Assembly (NCBI RefSeq): GCF_001612885.1
Contig: NZ_BDBH01000004.1
Coordinates: 434,001 to 498,000, forward strand
DNA length: 64,000 bases
Direction: 5' to 3'
Origin: Nocardia harenae NBRC 108248
GTDB lineage: Bacteria > Actinomycetota > Actinomycetes > Mycobacteriales > Mycobacteriaceae
Under the pieces are notes generated by a model, which saw only the letters and a list, made by a program, of their open reading frames with translations, had not been told where the DNA came from and did not search any database. A program made the position numbers and the translations under genes. Positions 41,945 to 51,997 of the stretch are shown here, in pieces. Position 1 is the first letter of the stretch, and each line of letters begins with the position of its first letter.

Positions 41945-43093
41945 GTGCGCAGGGAGATCTTCGAGAGCGAGCACGAGCAGTACCGGGCGACCGTGCGGGA
42001 ATTCCTCGCCCGCTACGCGACTCCGCATCAGGAGCAGTGGGAGGCCGACGGCATCATCGACCGGAAGCTCTACGTCCAGGCCGCCGAGTTCGGGTTGCTC
42101 GGCTTCGCGGTGCCCGAGGAGTTCGGCGGCGGCGGGATGGCCGACGACTTCCGCTACAACACGATCGTCAACGAGGAAGTGACACGGGCCTCCTCCGGTG
42201 GGCCCGCCTTCCCGCTGCAGAACGATGTGCTCGCGCCCTACCTGCTCGACCTCACCACCGACGAGCAGAAGGCTCGCTGGCTGCCCGCGTTCGCGCGCGG
42301 TGAGCTGGTCGCCGCGGTGGCGATGACCGAGCCGGGGGCAGGCAGCGACCTGCAGGGGATCAGGACCACGGCGCACCTCGACGGCGGCGACTGGGTGGTG
42401 TCGGGGTCGAAGACCTTCATCTCCTCCGGCATCCACGCCGACCTCGTCATCGTGGTGGCCCGCACCGACCCGGAGGCCGGGGCGAGCGGCGCCTTCACCC
42501 TGCTCGGGGTGGAGCGCGACATGCCGGGATTCACCCGTGGCCGCAATCTCGAGAAGCTGGGCATGCACTCCCAGGACACCGCGGAGCTGCACTTCGACCA
42601 GGTGCGGGTGCCCGCGGCGAACGTGCTCGGCGAGGTCGGCCGCGGGTTCGTGCACCTGATGCGCAACCTGCCGATGGAGCGGCTCTCGATCGCCGTGACC
42701 GCGGTCGCCTCCTGCCGGACGCTGCTGGACTCGACGCTGGAGTACGTGAAGTCGCGGCGGGCCTTCGGGGTGCCGATCGGCTCGCTGCAGGCCAACAAGT
42801 TCGAGCTGGCGACGCTGGAGACCGAGGTCGACATCGCCCAGGTGTACGTCGACCGGTGCATCACCGCGCTGAACGCGGGCACCCTCGACGGCACCGACGC
42901 GGCCAAGGCCAAGTGGTGGACCACCGAGCTGCAGCAGCGGCTCATCTACACCTGCCAGCAGCTGCACGGCGGGTATGGCTACATGATGGAGTACCCGATC
43001 GCCAAGGCGTACGCGGATGCCCGGATCCAGACGATCTACGGCGGGTCCACCCAGATCATGAAGGAAATCATCGGGCGTTCGCTCGGACTGTAG
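41945..43093 (+). CDS. Acyl-CoA dehydrogenase family protein
   Basis: A 382-residue acyl-CoA dehydrogenase starting with GTG 4 nt after the ligase, with GGGAGG upstream. It has AMTEPGAGSDLQGI, SGSKTFISSG and LHGGYGYMMEYPIAKAYADAR. The medium-chain catalytic motif IYEGT reads IYGGST, so the base is not at that Glu, as in the long-chain and isovaleryl groups. It is likely the first oxidation step for the CoA ester made by the preceding ligase. Confidence 0.93.
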   Translation: MRREIFESEHEQYRATVREFLARYATPHQEQWEADGIIDRKLYVQAAEFGLLGFAVPEEFGGGGMADDFRYNTIVNEEVTRASSGGPAFPLQNDVLAPYLLDLTTDEQKARWLPAFARGELVAAVAMTEPGAGSDLQGIRTTAHLDGGDWVVSGSKTFISSGIHADLVIVVARTDPEAGASGAFTLLGVERDMPGFTRGRNLEKLGMHSQDTAELHFDQVRVPAANVLGEVGRGFVHLMRNLPMERLSIAVTAVASCRTLLDSTLEYVKSRRAFGVPIGSLQANKFELATLETEVDIAQVYVDRCITALNAGTLDGTDAAKAKWWTTELQQRLIYTCQQLHGGYGYMMEYPIAKAYADARIQTIYGGSTQIMKEIIGRSLGL

Positions 43094-43106
43094 AAAGGAA
43101 CTCGCT

Positions 43107-44255
43107 ATGGGCGCAGTAATTGTCGAGGCCGTCCGGACCCCGATCGGAAAACGGAACGGTTCGCTCTCCGGCATCCACCCCGCCGATCTGTCGGCGACCG
43201 TCCTGAAAGAACTGGTGACCAGGGCGGGCGTCGATCCGGAGGTGATCGACGACGTCGTCTGGGGCTGCGTCGGGCAGGTCGGTGAGCAGACCTTCGACAT
43301 CGCGCGCACCGCGGCGCTGGCGGCCGGCTGGCCGGAGTCGGTGACCGGGGTGACCGTGGACCGGCAGTGCGGCTCGTCGCAGCAGTCGCTGAACTTCGCG
43401 GTGGCCGGGGTGATCGCGGGCCACTACGACGCGGTCGTGGCCGGCGGTGTCGAGTCGATGTCGCGGGTCCCGATGGGCTCGACGGTGGCCGCGAACGGCA
43501 CCCCGCACAGCCCGTGGTTCCTGGAGCGCTACGGGGTCTCGCCCAACCAGGGCATGGGGGCGGAGATCATGGCCGAGAAGTGGGCGCTGTCGCGCACCGA
43601 GCTGGACGCGTTCTCGGCGCGCTCGCACGAGCGCGCCGCGGCCGCGCAGGACGCCGGGCTCTACGACGACCAGATCGTGCCGGTCACCCTGCCCGACGGC
43701 ACCGTCTTCGCCAAGGACGAGGGCATTCGCCGCGGCACCACCGTCGAGCGGCTGGCCGGGCTGAAGACGGTGTTCAAGGAGGACGGCGTCATCCACGCGG
43801 GCAACGCCTCGCAGATCTCCGACGGCGCCGCGGCACTGCTCATCGTCAGCGACGAGTTCGCCGAGCGGCACGGGCTGACGCCGATCGCGCGGCTGCACAC
43901 CGCCGTGCTGGCAGGCGCGGACCCGGTGATGATGCTCGGGGCCCCCATCCCGGCCACCGAGAAGGCGCTGCGGAAATCGGGGCTCTCGGTCGCGGAGATC
44001 GACGTGTTCGAGGTGAACGAGGCCTTCGCGCCGGTGCCGATGGCGTGGCAGAAGGAGATCGGCGCCCCGGACGAGAAGCTCAACCCCAATGGCGGCGCGA
44101 TCGCGCTCGGCCACCCGCTGGGCGGCTCGGGCGCCCGGATCCTCACCGACCTGATCTTCCACATGCGCCGCAACGACCTGCGCTACGGCCTGCAGACCAT
44201 GTGCGAGGCGGGCGGGCAGGCCAACGCCTCGATTCTCGAGCTGGTGCGGGGATGA
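43107..44255 (+). CDS. Thiolase (acetyl-CoA C-acyltransferase)
   Basis: A 382-residue thiolase with the complete catalytic set: nucleophile C88 (DRQCGSSQQS), NEAFAPV, H336 (GHPLGGSG) and C366 (MCEAGGQ). It carries out thiolytic cleavage of 3-oxoacyl-CoA, in contrast to the Cys-less thiolase-fold protein at 5657. The frame resembles mycobacterial FadA5/FadA6-type enzymes of sterol degradation. It starts 13 nt after the dehydrogenase and overlaps the crotonase gene (ATGA). Confidence 0.95.
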   Translation: MGAVIVEAVRTPIGKRNGSLSGIHPADLSATVLKELVTRAGVDPEVIDDVVWGCVGQVGEQTFDIARTAALAAGWPESVTGVTVDRQCGSSQQSLNFAVAGVIAGHYDAVVAGGVESMSRVPMGSTVAANGTPHSPWFLERYGVSPNQGMGAEIMAEKWALSRTELDAFSARSHERAAAAQDAGLYDDQIVPVTLPDGTVFAKDEGIRRGTTVERLAGLKTVFKEDGVIHAGNASQISDGAAALLIVSDEFAERHGLTPIARLHTAVLAGADPVMMLGAPIPATEKALRKSGLSVAEIDVFEVNEAFAPVPMAWQKEIGAPDEKLNPNGGAIALGHPLGGSGARILTDLIFHMRRNDLRYGLQTMCEAGGQANASILELVRG

Positions 44256-45049
44256 CCGCCGCGACCGAGGCCGCCGCGCTGGTCGAGCGGAAGGGCAACG
44301 TCCTGCTGGTCACCATCAACCGCCCGGAGGCGCGCAACGCCGTGAACGCCGCGGTGAGCGCCGCTGTCGGCGGCGCGCTGGCCGAGGCGGAGGCCGACCC
44401 GGAGATCCGGGTGGTCGTGCTCACCGGCGCGGGCGACAAGTCGTTCTGCGCCGGGGCCGACCTCAAGGCCATCGCGCGCGGTGAGCCGCTGTTCGCGCCG
44501 GGGAACGAGCACTGGGGTTTCGCCGGGTTCGTGCGGCACGTGATCAGCAAGCCGACCATCGTCGCGGTCAACGGCACGGCGCTCGGCGGCGGCACGGAAC
44601 TGGCGCTGGCCGCCGACCTCATCGTGGCCGCCGAGAGCGCGACCTTCGGGGTGCCCGAGGTCAAGCGGGGGCTGCTGGCCGGCGCGGGCGGGGTGTTCCG
44701 GCTGCCCGCCCAGATCCCGCAGCGGCTGGCCATGGAGATGATCCTCACCGGCGATCCGATCTCAGCGGCTACCGCCCGCGAGTACGGGTTGATCAACCAG
44801 GTCGTGCCGGACGGCACCGTGGTCGAGGCGGCGCTCGCGCTGGCCGAGCGGATCGCGGTCAACGCCCCGCTGTCGGTGCAGGCGAGCAAGCGGATCGCGC
44901 TCGGCATCCACAGCGGCGAGCGGCTCGCCGAGAACGACCGGTGGGGCCACTCCGAGTACGAGTGGAACGAGCTGATGACCAGCGAGGACGCCAAGGAGGG
45001 GCCGCGGGCCTTCGCCGAGAAGCGGCCGCCGGTCTGGCAGGCGCGGTGA
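44252..45049 (+). CDS. Enoyl-CoA hydratase (canonical crotonase)
   Basis: A 265-residue crotonase with both catalytic glutamates in place (GGGTELAL and FGVPEVKRG) and the oxyanion motifs FCAGADL and GTALGGG. It should be an active 2-enoyl-CoA hydratase. It is the last gene of the 40399 operon. A 3-hydroxyacyl-CoA dehydrogenase is missing from the operon and must come from elsewhere, for example one of the SDRs. Confidence 0.94.
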   Translation: MTAATEAAALVERKGNVLLVTINRPEARNAVNAAVSAAVGGALAEAEADPEIRVVVLTGAGDKSFCAGADLKAIARGEPLFAPGNEHWGFAGFVRHVISKPTIVAVNGTALGGGTELALAADLIVAAESATFGVPEVKRGLLAGAGGVFRLPAQIPQRLAMEMILTGDPISAATAREYGLINQVVPDGTVVEAALALAERIAVNAPLSVQASKRIALGIHSGERLAENDRWGHSEYEWNELMTSEDAKEGPRAFAEKRPPVWQAR

Positions 45050-45086
45050 CCACCACGCTCGCGGCGCGCTCCGCCTGAGCCGGACA

Positions 45087-45129
45087 ACGACGAAGCCGCC
45101 CCCGTCTCCGACGGGGGCGGCTTCGTCGT
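45087..45129. terminator. Strong bidirectional terminator
   Basis: A perfect 20-bp stem (45087-45106 with 45110-45129) and TCC loop lie between the converging crotonase and liv ATPase genes. Confidence 0.85.
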
Positions 45130-45141
45130 CTGGGCCGGGCC

Positions 45142-45864
45142 TCAGGCGGTCGCGCCCTCGGCGGCGCCCAGGTACGCCCGCTCGATCCGCTGCGGATCGG
45201 CCGCGAGCTCGGCCGCGGGGCCGTGCAGGACCTGCTGCCCGTGCGCGAGCACCACGGCGGTGTCGGCGGTCGCGAGCGCGAGGCGGACGTGCTGCTCCAC
45301 CAGGATCACCGCGGTGCCCCGGTCGTCGGCGACCCGGCGGATCACCGGGAGCAGCGCTTCGACGATGACCGGGGCCAGCCCCATGCTCAGCTCGTCGATC
45401 AAGAGCACCGTGGGCTTCTGCATCAGCGCGCGCCCGATCGCGAGCATCTGCTGCTCCCCGCCGGAGAGCATGCCCGCGCGGACGCCGAGCCGCTCCCCGA
45501 GCCGGGGAAAGTACTCGACGATATCGGCGACGGCGGGCCCGGAGCGCTTGCGGGCCAGCTCCAGATTCTGGGTCACGGTGAGGCCGGTGAACAGCGCCCG
45601 GTCGTCCGGCACCAGCACCAGCCCGGCCCGCGACGCCTTGCGCGCGCGGCCGGACCCGATCTCGGCGCCCGCGATCCGGACCGTGCCGCCGAGCCGGGGG
45701 AGCAGCCCGGCGAGAGTGTTCAGCACGGTGGTCTTGCCGGCCCCGTTGGGGCCGAGCAGGCAGAGCACCTCCCCGGCGGCGAGGGTCAGGTCGAGGCCGC
45801 GGACACAGGGGCGACCGTTCGAATAGCCCGCGTCGAGGCCGGCGCATTCCAGGACGGCGCTCAT
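45142..45864 (-). CDS. livF: Branched-chain amino acid-type ABC transporter ATPase (LivF)
   Basis: A 240-residue ATPase with Walker A GPNGAGKTT (38-46), the signature LSGGEQQMLAIGRAL, Walker B VLLIDELSMGLAP and the switch His region VEQHVRLAL. Note DEL in place of DEP after Walker B, which is common in LivF. It overlaps the fused permease gene by 4 nt (ATGA). It works with the LivG domain as an ATPase pair on the cytoplasmic side of the importer. Confidence 0.94.
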   Translation of the reverse strand: MSAVLECAGLDAGYSNGRPCVRGLDLTLAAGEVLCLLGPNGAGKTTVLNTLAGLLPRLGGTVRIAGAEIGSGRARKASRAGLVLVPDDRALFTGLTVTQNLELARKRSGPAVADIVEYFPRLGERLGVRAGMLSGGEQQMLAIGRALMQKPTVLLIDELSMGLAPVIVEALLPVIRRVADDRGTAVILVEQHVRLALATADTAVVLAHGQQVLHGPAAELAADPQRIERAYLGAAEGATA

Positions 45865-48611
45865 GCCGGTACCTCCGTGGGAGCGTGGGTGGTGCCCAGG
45901 TAGGCCTGCACCACCCGGGGATCGGACCGAATCTGCTCGGGCGTGCCCTCGGCGATGACGCGGCCGAGGTCGAGCACGATGATCCGGTCGCAGATGTCGA
46001 GGACGAGCTCCATGTCGTGGTCGACCATGAGCACGGTCACCCCGGCGTCCCGGACCGCGAGCAGCCGCTCGCCGAGCCAGCGGCTCTCGGTGCTGTCCAG
46101 CCCCGCGGCCGGTTCGTCGAGCAGCACGATGTGCGGCCTGCCCGCCAGTGCCCGCGCCACCGAGACCAGCTGGCGCCTGCCCTGCGACAACTCGCTGACC
46201 GACCGGTCGGCCACCTCGTCGAGGTGCAGCACCCGGAACAGCGCATCGATATCGGGGGGCGCGGCCCCCTTGCTGCGCTCGGCGGCGGCCACCGTGCCGA
46301 CGGCGACATTCTCCCGCACCGTGAGGTCGTCGTAGAGCTCGATGCCCTGGAAGGTCCGGCCGAGCCCGAGCCGGCTGCGGCGGTGCGGTTCCAGCCCGTC
46401 CACGCTGCGCTCGCCGAGGGCGACCGTGCCGGAGGCGGAGGCGAAACCGCTGAGCACGTCGATGCAGGTGGTCTTGCCCGCGCCGTTGGGGCCGATCAGC
46501 CCGACGATCTCGCCGCTGCGGACCGTGAAGCTCACGTCCTCGAGCGCGATCACACCGCCGTAGGAGACGCCGATGCCGGTGGCCGAGAGCAGCACCTCGC
46601 CGGAGACCTCCCTGACCCGCCGCCGCGGCGGCTCCGGGGCCGGGGCCGCCGCTTCGGTCTCGGCCTGCGGTGGCCGCCGCAGCAGGCCGCGGCCGTACGC
46701 GGTGATCCGGTGCAGCTGCCCGGCCAGGCCCTCGGGGTAGCGCAGGACCGTCACCACCAGCAGCACGCCGGAGATGATCGCGTAGTAGTCGCCCAGGTGC
46801 AGCACCCGGTCCATGAATATGAACAGGATGCCACCCGCGCCGAGGACCCCGGCGAGGACACCGCCGGAGACCGAGGTGATTCCGGCGATGTAGATGATCG
46901 CGAACAAGCCGACGCCCGCGAGCACCGCGAACGATTCGGCGGTGGCGACCGTCTGCTGATACCCCATCAGGGCGCCGCCGAGGCCTGCGATGAACGCGCT
47001 GATGGCGAAGGCCTTGATCTTCGTGCGGGACACGTCGATTCCGGCGGCCGCGGCCGACCGCTCGTTGGCCCGGACCGCGAGCATCGAGGCGCCGAGCCTG
47101 CTGGTCCGCAGCCGAGCCACGCCGAGCGCCACCACGACCAGCACCGTCAGGCACACGATGCCGAAGGCGATCCGGGGATACCCCTCGCCCGATCCGATGC
47201 CGAGATCGAGGCCGAACAGCGTCGGATTCTCGATGCGCGCCCCTTCCAGGCCGCCGTTCAGGTTGCTGTTGCGGAACCAGAAGGCGTCGAGGAAGACCGC
47301 GAGGGCGAGGGTCACGACGGTGACCGGCAGCCCCCTGATCCGCAGCGCGGGCAACCCGACGACGACGCCGATCACCGTGGCGGCCACTGCGGCCAGCAGT
47401 GGTGCGATCGGGAACGGCACGCCCAGATCCGTGGTCAGCCTGCTGAGTGTGAACGCGCCGATCCCGGCGAGGGTCAGCTGGGCCAGCGAGATCTGGCCGG
47501 CGAAGCCGGTGACGACCACCTGGGAGAGCGCGACGATCGCCACGATCAGGGTCGTGATGATCGCGGCCCGGTAGCTGCCGGAGGTGGCCGCGAGCGCGGC
47601 GACCGCCACCACGACCGAGACGACGGTGGGAACCACCAGCCCGTGCGGCCGCGGTGCCCGGCCGAGCGTCTGCACGATGACGGCGCCCCTGGTGGGCAGC
47701 GGGCGGCCGCGCACGACCAGGAAGAGGAGGATCAGCACCAGCGGAACCAGCTCGGCCATCCCGGATTTCGGGAACCAGTCGACCGTGTTCTGCAGGTGCG
47801 TGGTCTCCGACTGCAGCATGCCGATGCCGAGCCCGGCCACCACCGTGAGCGACAGCGAGGTGAAGTTGCCGACCAGTGCGGCGGCGAGCGCGGGAACGAT
47901 GAACAGGGTGTAGGAGACCGGCACCAGCGGCACGATGGGCGCGATCAGAATGCCGCTCAGCCCCGCCACCATGGTGCTCAGCGCCCAGTTGCCGAAGGCG
48001 ATGCGTTCCGGCGAGAGCCCGGTGACCAGCGCGCCCTTCTCCGACTCGGCGGCGGCACGGGTGGCGAGGCCGAAGCGGGTCCAGCGGTAGGCCAGGGTGA
48101 GCACCACCGCGAGGGCCACGATCACCCCCGCGAACCACAGCCGGTCGACGGGGATCCGGGAGCCCCCGAGCGAGATCACCCCGGAAGGCAGGATGTCCTT
48201 CACCGAGACCGGGGTGGTGCCGACCCGCACGGCGAGCAGCGCCTGTACGAAGAGCATCACGCCGATGGAGGCCACCGCCTTCGCGACCGGCGGCGCGGTG
48301 CGCAGCGGCCGGAAGACGACGGCGTAGATCAGCGCGCCGAGCGCGGCCGCGATGGCGAGCGATATCGCCATCGCGGGCCACAGGCCGAGGCGCTCTCCGA
48401 GGTCGACGGTCTTGGCCATCCCGGGAATCGGGTTGAGCAGTTCCCCCTTCCGCAGCAGTCCGTAGGTGTAGGCCACGTACAGCGCAATCGCTCCGGTGCT
48501 GAAGTTCACCACACCCGAACTGCGGAAGGTCATCACCAGGGCGAGCCCCAGCGCCGCGTATACGGCCCCGCTGCCGAGCCCTAGAGTAAGGAAGACCAGA
48601 TGATCCATCAC
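45861..48611 (-). CDS. LivH-LivM-LivG triple fusion: two permease domains plus ATPase
   Basis: A 916-residue single polypeptide that joins three normally separate transporter parts. LivH-like permease is at about 1-290 (LGLGSGAVYAALGLALVM). LivM-like permease is at about 320-625 (GFAGQISLAQLTLAGIGAF). After a Pro/Ala-rich linker (about 630-655), LivG ATPase is at about 665-916 (Walker A GPNGAGKTT near 707; Walker B VLLDEPAAGLD). The ABC signature is LSQGRRQLVSVARAL, a variant of LSGGQ. No stop or frameshift interrupts it. With LivF and the binding protein it makes a complete importer, probably for an acid that feeds the surrounding pathway. Confidence 0.93.
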   Translation of the reverse strand: MMDHLVFLTLGLGSGAVYAALGLALVMTFRSSGVVNFSTGAIALYVAYTYGLLRKGELLNPIPGMAKTVDLGERLGLWPAMAISLAIAAALGALIYAVVFRPLRTAPPVAKAVASIGVMLFVQALLAVRVGTTPVSVKDILPSGVISLGGSRIPVDRLWFAGVIVALAVVLTLAYRWTRFGLATRAAAESEKGALVTGLSPERIAFGNWALSTMVAGLSGILIAPIVPLVPVSYTLFIVPALAAALVGNFTSLSLTVVAGLGIGMLQSETTHLQNTVDWFPKSGMAELVPLVLILLFLVVRGRPLPTRGAVIVQTLGRAPRPHGLVVPTVVSVVVAVAALAATSGSYRAAIITTLIVAIVALSQVVVTGFAGQISLAQLTLAGIGAFTLSRLTTDLGVPFPIAPLLAAVAATVIGVVVGLPALRIRGLPVTVVTLALAVFLDAFWFRNSNLNGGLEGARIENPTLFGLDLGIGSGEGYPRIAFGIVCLTVLVVVALGVARLRTSRLGASMLAVRANERSAAAAGIDVSRTKIKAFAISAFIAGLGGALMGYQQTVATAESFAVLAGVGLFAIIYIAGITSVSGGVLAGVLGAGGILFIFMDRVLHLGDYYAIISGVLLVVTVLRYPEGLAGQLHRITAYGRGLLRRPPQAETEAAAPAPEPPRRRVREVSGEVLLSATGIGVSYGGVIALEDVSFTVRSGEIVGLIGPNGAGKTTCIDVLSGFASASGTVALGERSVDGLEPHRRSRLGLGRTFQGIELYDDLTVRENVAVGTVAAAERSKGAAPPDIDALFRVLHLDEVADRSVSELSQGRRQLVSVARALAGRPHIVLLDEPAAGLDSTESRWLGERLLAVRDAGVTVLMVDHDMELVLDICDRIIVLDLGRVIAEGTPEQIRSDPRVVQAYLGTTHAPTEVPA

Positions 48612-48651
48612 GGAAAGCTCCTCGCCTGCATCAATGTCTCGCGAACCGGAG

Positions 48652-49893
48652 CTACTTCGTGACCTGCGGGTCGGTGGCTACGCCGTCGCGCAGCGTGACC
48701 CGCACCATGTCCGTGCTGCACAGCGCGGGCAGCTGCGGCACGGAGCTGTCGCAGGAGAAGGTGATCCCGTGCCCGACCGGCAGCGGCACGTTCCGGGCCG
48801 AGGTGAGCGCGGCGGAGACCGCAGCCGCGGTCGGCTCGCCGGTGACCCCCTGGGCCGCGCGCACCAGGCCGAGGGTGCTCTGGTAGCCGGCGTAGGTCAG
48901 CCCGCTCAGCTCGGTGTTCGGGGCGTACTGCTTCATCACGGTGCGGTAGAGCACCGCCTCGGGGTCGTCGGAGGTGAGGTCCGAGGTGGAGAACACCTGC
49001 GCGCCGTCCAGCGCGTCACCGACCGCCTCCACGGTCGACGGGTCCGAGCACGGCTGCACCAGCATCTTGTCCTGGCCGGCGCCGAGCGTGTCGAGTGCCT
49101 TCAGCACCGAGGTGCACAGCGTCGGGTCGGCCGCGATGGCGACCGCGCCGACATCGCTGCCGATGCCGGAGCTCACCTGCGGGGTCGCGTCGGGGGTGCC
49201 TGCCGGGATCGGCACCACGTTCAGCTCGATGCCCTTGGCGGAGAAGGCCGCCTTGCCCATGGAATTCGCGGTCACGACGGTGGCGGGGGAGTCCAGGACG
49301 AAGATGGTGGTCTTCTTGTGGCCGCGCTCGGCGGCGTAGGTCGCCATCCCCTGCAATACGCCGGGGTAGCCACCGGTCAGCGAATACGCGCCGGGGGTGG
49401 TCATCTCGGCGGCGCTGGATGCGTTCGCCACCACATACGGGATGCCCGCACCGACGATGACCGGGACCATCGTGTCACCGAAGGCCGACGCGGTGACCAC
49501 GACGGCGGTGACCCGCTCCTCCACCATCCGGTTGGCGCAGTCCCGGTTGGACGCCGGATCTTCCTTGGTCGCGCAGGTCACGAGCTCTACCCGATGGCCA
49601 CCGATGCCGCCGAGGTTCGCATTGGCGTAGGCGACCACGGCCTCGGCCGCCTCGCGGTTGCCGGGCAGCGAGATCGCGGCGCCGCCCTCCGGGCTGAGCA
49701 GCCCGATCCGGATCGGGCTGCCGGTGGCGGCGTTGTCCGGGAGGGTGGTCTCCGGCGCATCGTCGGTCGAGCTCGACGACGAGTCGTCACCGCCGCAAGC
49801 CGTGGCGAGCGCGAGTGCGGGGACCAGGGCCAGCAGGGAGAGCCGGCCGACCCGGGCCCTGGTGGATCGCCAATGGTGACGCTTGTCGGTCAT
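48652..49893 (-). CDS. ABC transporter substrate-binding lipoprotein (Liv/urea/aromatic-acid type)
   Basis: A 413-residue extracytoplasmic binding protein of the type I leucine-binding fold. The signal sequence (LLALVPALALATACGG) has a lipobox ending at Cys, followed by a Ser/Thr-rich linker. The mature part starts PIRIGLLSPEGGAA. The ATG at 49893 follows AAGGA; a start 14 codons earlier is less likely. It lies 40 nt upstream of the fused permease. Members of this family bind amino acids, but also amides, benzoates and steroid-like acids, so the ligand is open. Confidence 0.92.
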   Translation of the reverse strand: MTDKRHHWRSTRARVGRLSLLALVPALALATACGGDDSSSSSTDDAPETTLPDNAATGSPIRIGLLSPEGGAAISLPGNREAAEAVVAYANANLGGIGGHRVELVTCATKEDPASNRDCANRMVEERVTAVVVTASAFGDTMVPVIVGAGIPYVVANASSAAEMTTPGAYSLTGGYPGVLQGMATYAAERGHKKTTIFVLDSPATVVTANSMGKAAFSAKGIELNVVPIPAGTPDATPQVSSGIGSDVGAVAIAADPTLCTSVLKALDTLGAGQDKMLVQPCSDPSTVEAVGDALDGAQVFSTSDLTSDDPEAVLYRTVMKQYAPNTELSGLTYAGYQSTLGLVRAAQGVTGEPTAAAVSAALTSARNVPLPVGHGITFSCDSSVPQLPALCSTDMVRVTLRDGVATDPQVTK

Positions 49894-49971
49894 GGGATTC
49901 CTTCTTTCGGGGGCCGCTGAGCAGCCTTTGCTCACCGGTGATGTGGGTCACAGATCCGGGGGAGTGAAGCA

Positions 49972-50014
49972 AACGTATGGCGGCGCTCCAGATATGTCAA
50001 TGAGCAATCTAGGT
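49972..50014 (-). promoter_or_regulatory. liv operon promoter with CTAG-type element upstream
   Basis: On the minus strand TTGACA (50000-49995), 17 nt, TACGTT (49977-49972). Just upstream of the -35 lies ACCTAGAT (50014-50007), close to the ACCTAGTT word. The divergent 310-nt gap also holds the rightward promoter at 50131. Confidence 0.65.
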
Positions 50015-50098
50015 TGACCAGGTCTCGGAAAAAAATGAGACAAGCTAAGGACAGGATGTGCTGGCGGGTGCCATCCGCGGGTCCGAATTTGCAGGTAG

Positions 50099-51196
<1,098 letters not shown>

Positions 51197-51214
51197 CCGA
51201 CGAAGGAGTTGGGG

Positions 51215-51997
51215 ATGAGCGAGAACAACGGCGAGACCGTGGCCGAGCCGGTGCTGGTGACCCGGGACGGCCACGTCGCGATCCTGACGTTGAACCGGCC
51301 CGACCGGCGCAACGCCATCAACCGCGCGATGCGCAAGGGAATCAAGCGCGAGTTGTGGCGGCTCGACGCCGACGACGACGTCCGGGTGGTGGTGATCACC
51401 GGCGCCGGGACGGCCTTCTCCGGCGGCGTCGACCTGCCCGAGGCACTGCGCGGCCCCGCGCCCCGCACCGAGGGCACGACCCCCACCCAGGTGCTGCGCG
51501 CCATCGGCAAGCCGGTGATCGCGGCGATCAACGGGCCCTGCTACACCGGTGCCTTCGAGCTCGCGGTGAACTGCTCGTTCATCATCGCCTCCGAGCGAGC
51601 GGTCTTCGCCGACACGCACGCATCCATCGGGCTGCTCAACGGATGGGGCGGCAGCGCGATGCTGCCCCGGATGGTCGGGCTGCCCGCCGCGATCCAGATC
51701 ATTCTCAGCGGTGAGCCGATCGACGCCGCGAGGGCGCTGCGGATCGGGCTGGCGAACGAGGTCGTGCCGCACGATCAGCTCATGCGCCGCACGCTCGCGA
51801 TCGCCGAGCTGATCGCCGCGGCGCATCCGGGGGCGGTACGGCGCATGCTGCGGCTGCTCAAAGAGGGCGCGGGCGCGTCGGTCGCGCACGCGCTCGGCCT
51901 GGAGGCCGAGGCAGGCGCCTCCTGGCGCCCGGACGGCTCCGATGTCGGTGACCGGTACGGCAGCAAGCGGCCCGTGGAGCGGACCTCGGATGCCTGA
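51215..51997 (+). CDS. Enoyl-CoA hydratase/isomerase family protein with altered catalytic site
   Basis: A 260-residue crotonase; ATG at 51215 has AAGGAG six bases upstream. FSGGVDLPEA and GPCYTGAFELAV show the oxyanion hole and the first catalytic Glu (FEL). The second Glu (normally PE) is His in FADTHASIGLL, and the usual PGAGG reads NGWGG. It may be an isomerase, hydrolase or ring-opening enzyme. It follows the NMO gene after 18 nt and overlaps the TesB gene by 8 nt. In mycobacteria, EchA20 and IpdC are encoded close together, which makes a similar ring-cleavage partnership possible. Confidence 0.88.
   Translation: MSENNGETVAEPVLVTRDGHVAILTLNRPDRRNAINRAMRKGIKRELWRLDADDDVRVVVITGAGTAFSGGVDLPEALRGPAPRTEGTTPTQVLRAIGKPVIAAINGPCYTGAFELAVNCSFIIASERAVFADTHASIGLLNGWGGSAMLPRMVGLPAAIQIILSGEPIDAARALRIGLANEVVPHDQLMRRTLAIAELIAAAHPGAVRRMLRLLKEGAGASVAHALGLEAEAGASWRPDGSDVGDRYGSKRPVERTSDA

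Noticed and set aside
45885..48584. A very long open frame on the + strand opposite the fused liv gene (899 codons)
   Set aside because: Its translation is rich in Arg, Gly, His and Asp with no domain, while the minus strand encodes clear permease and ATPase motifs. It is a by-product of GC-rich codon use.
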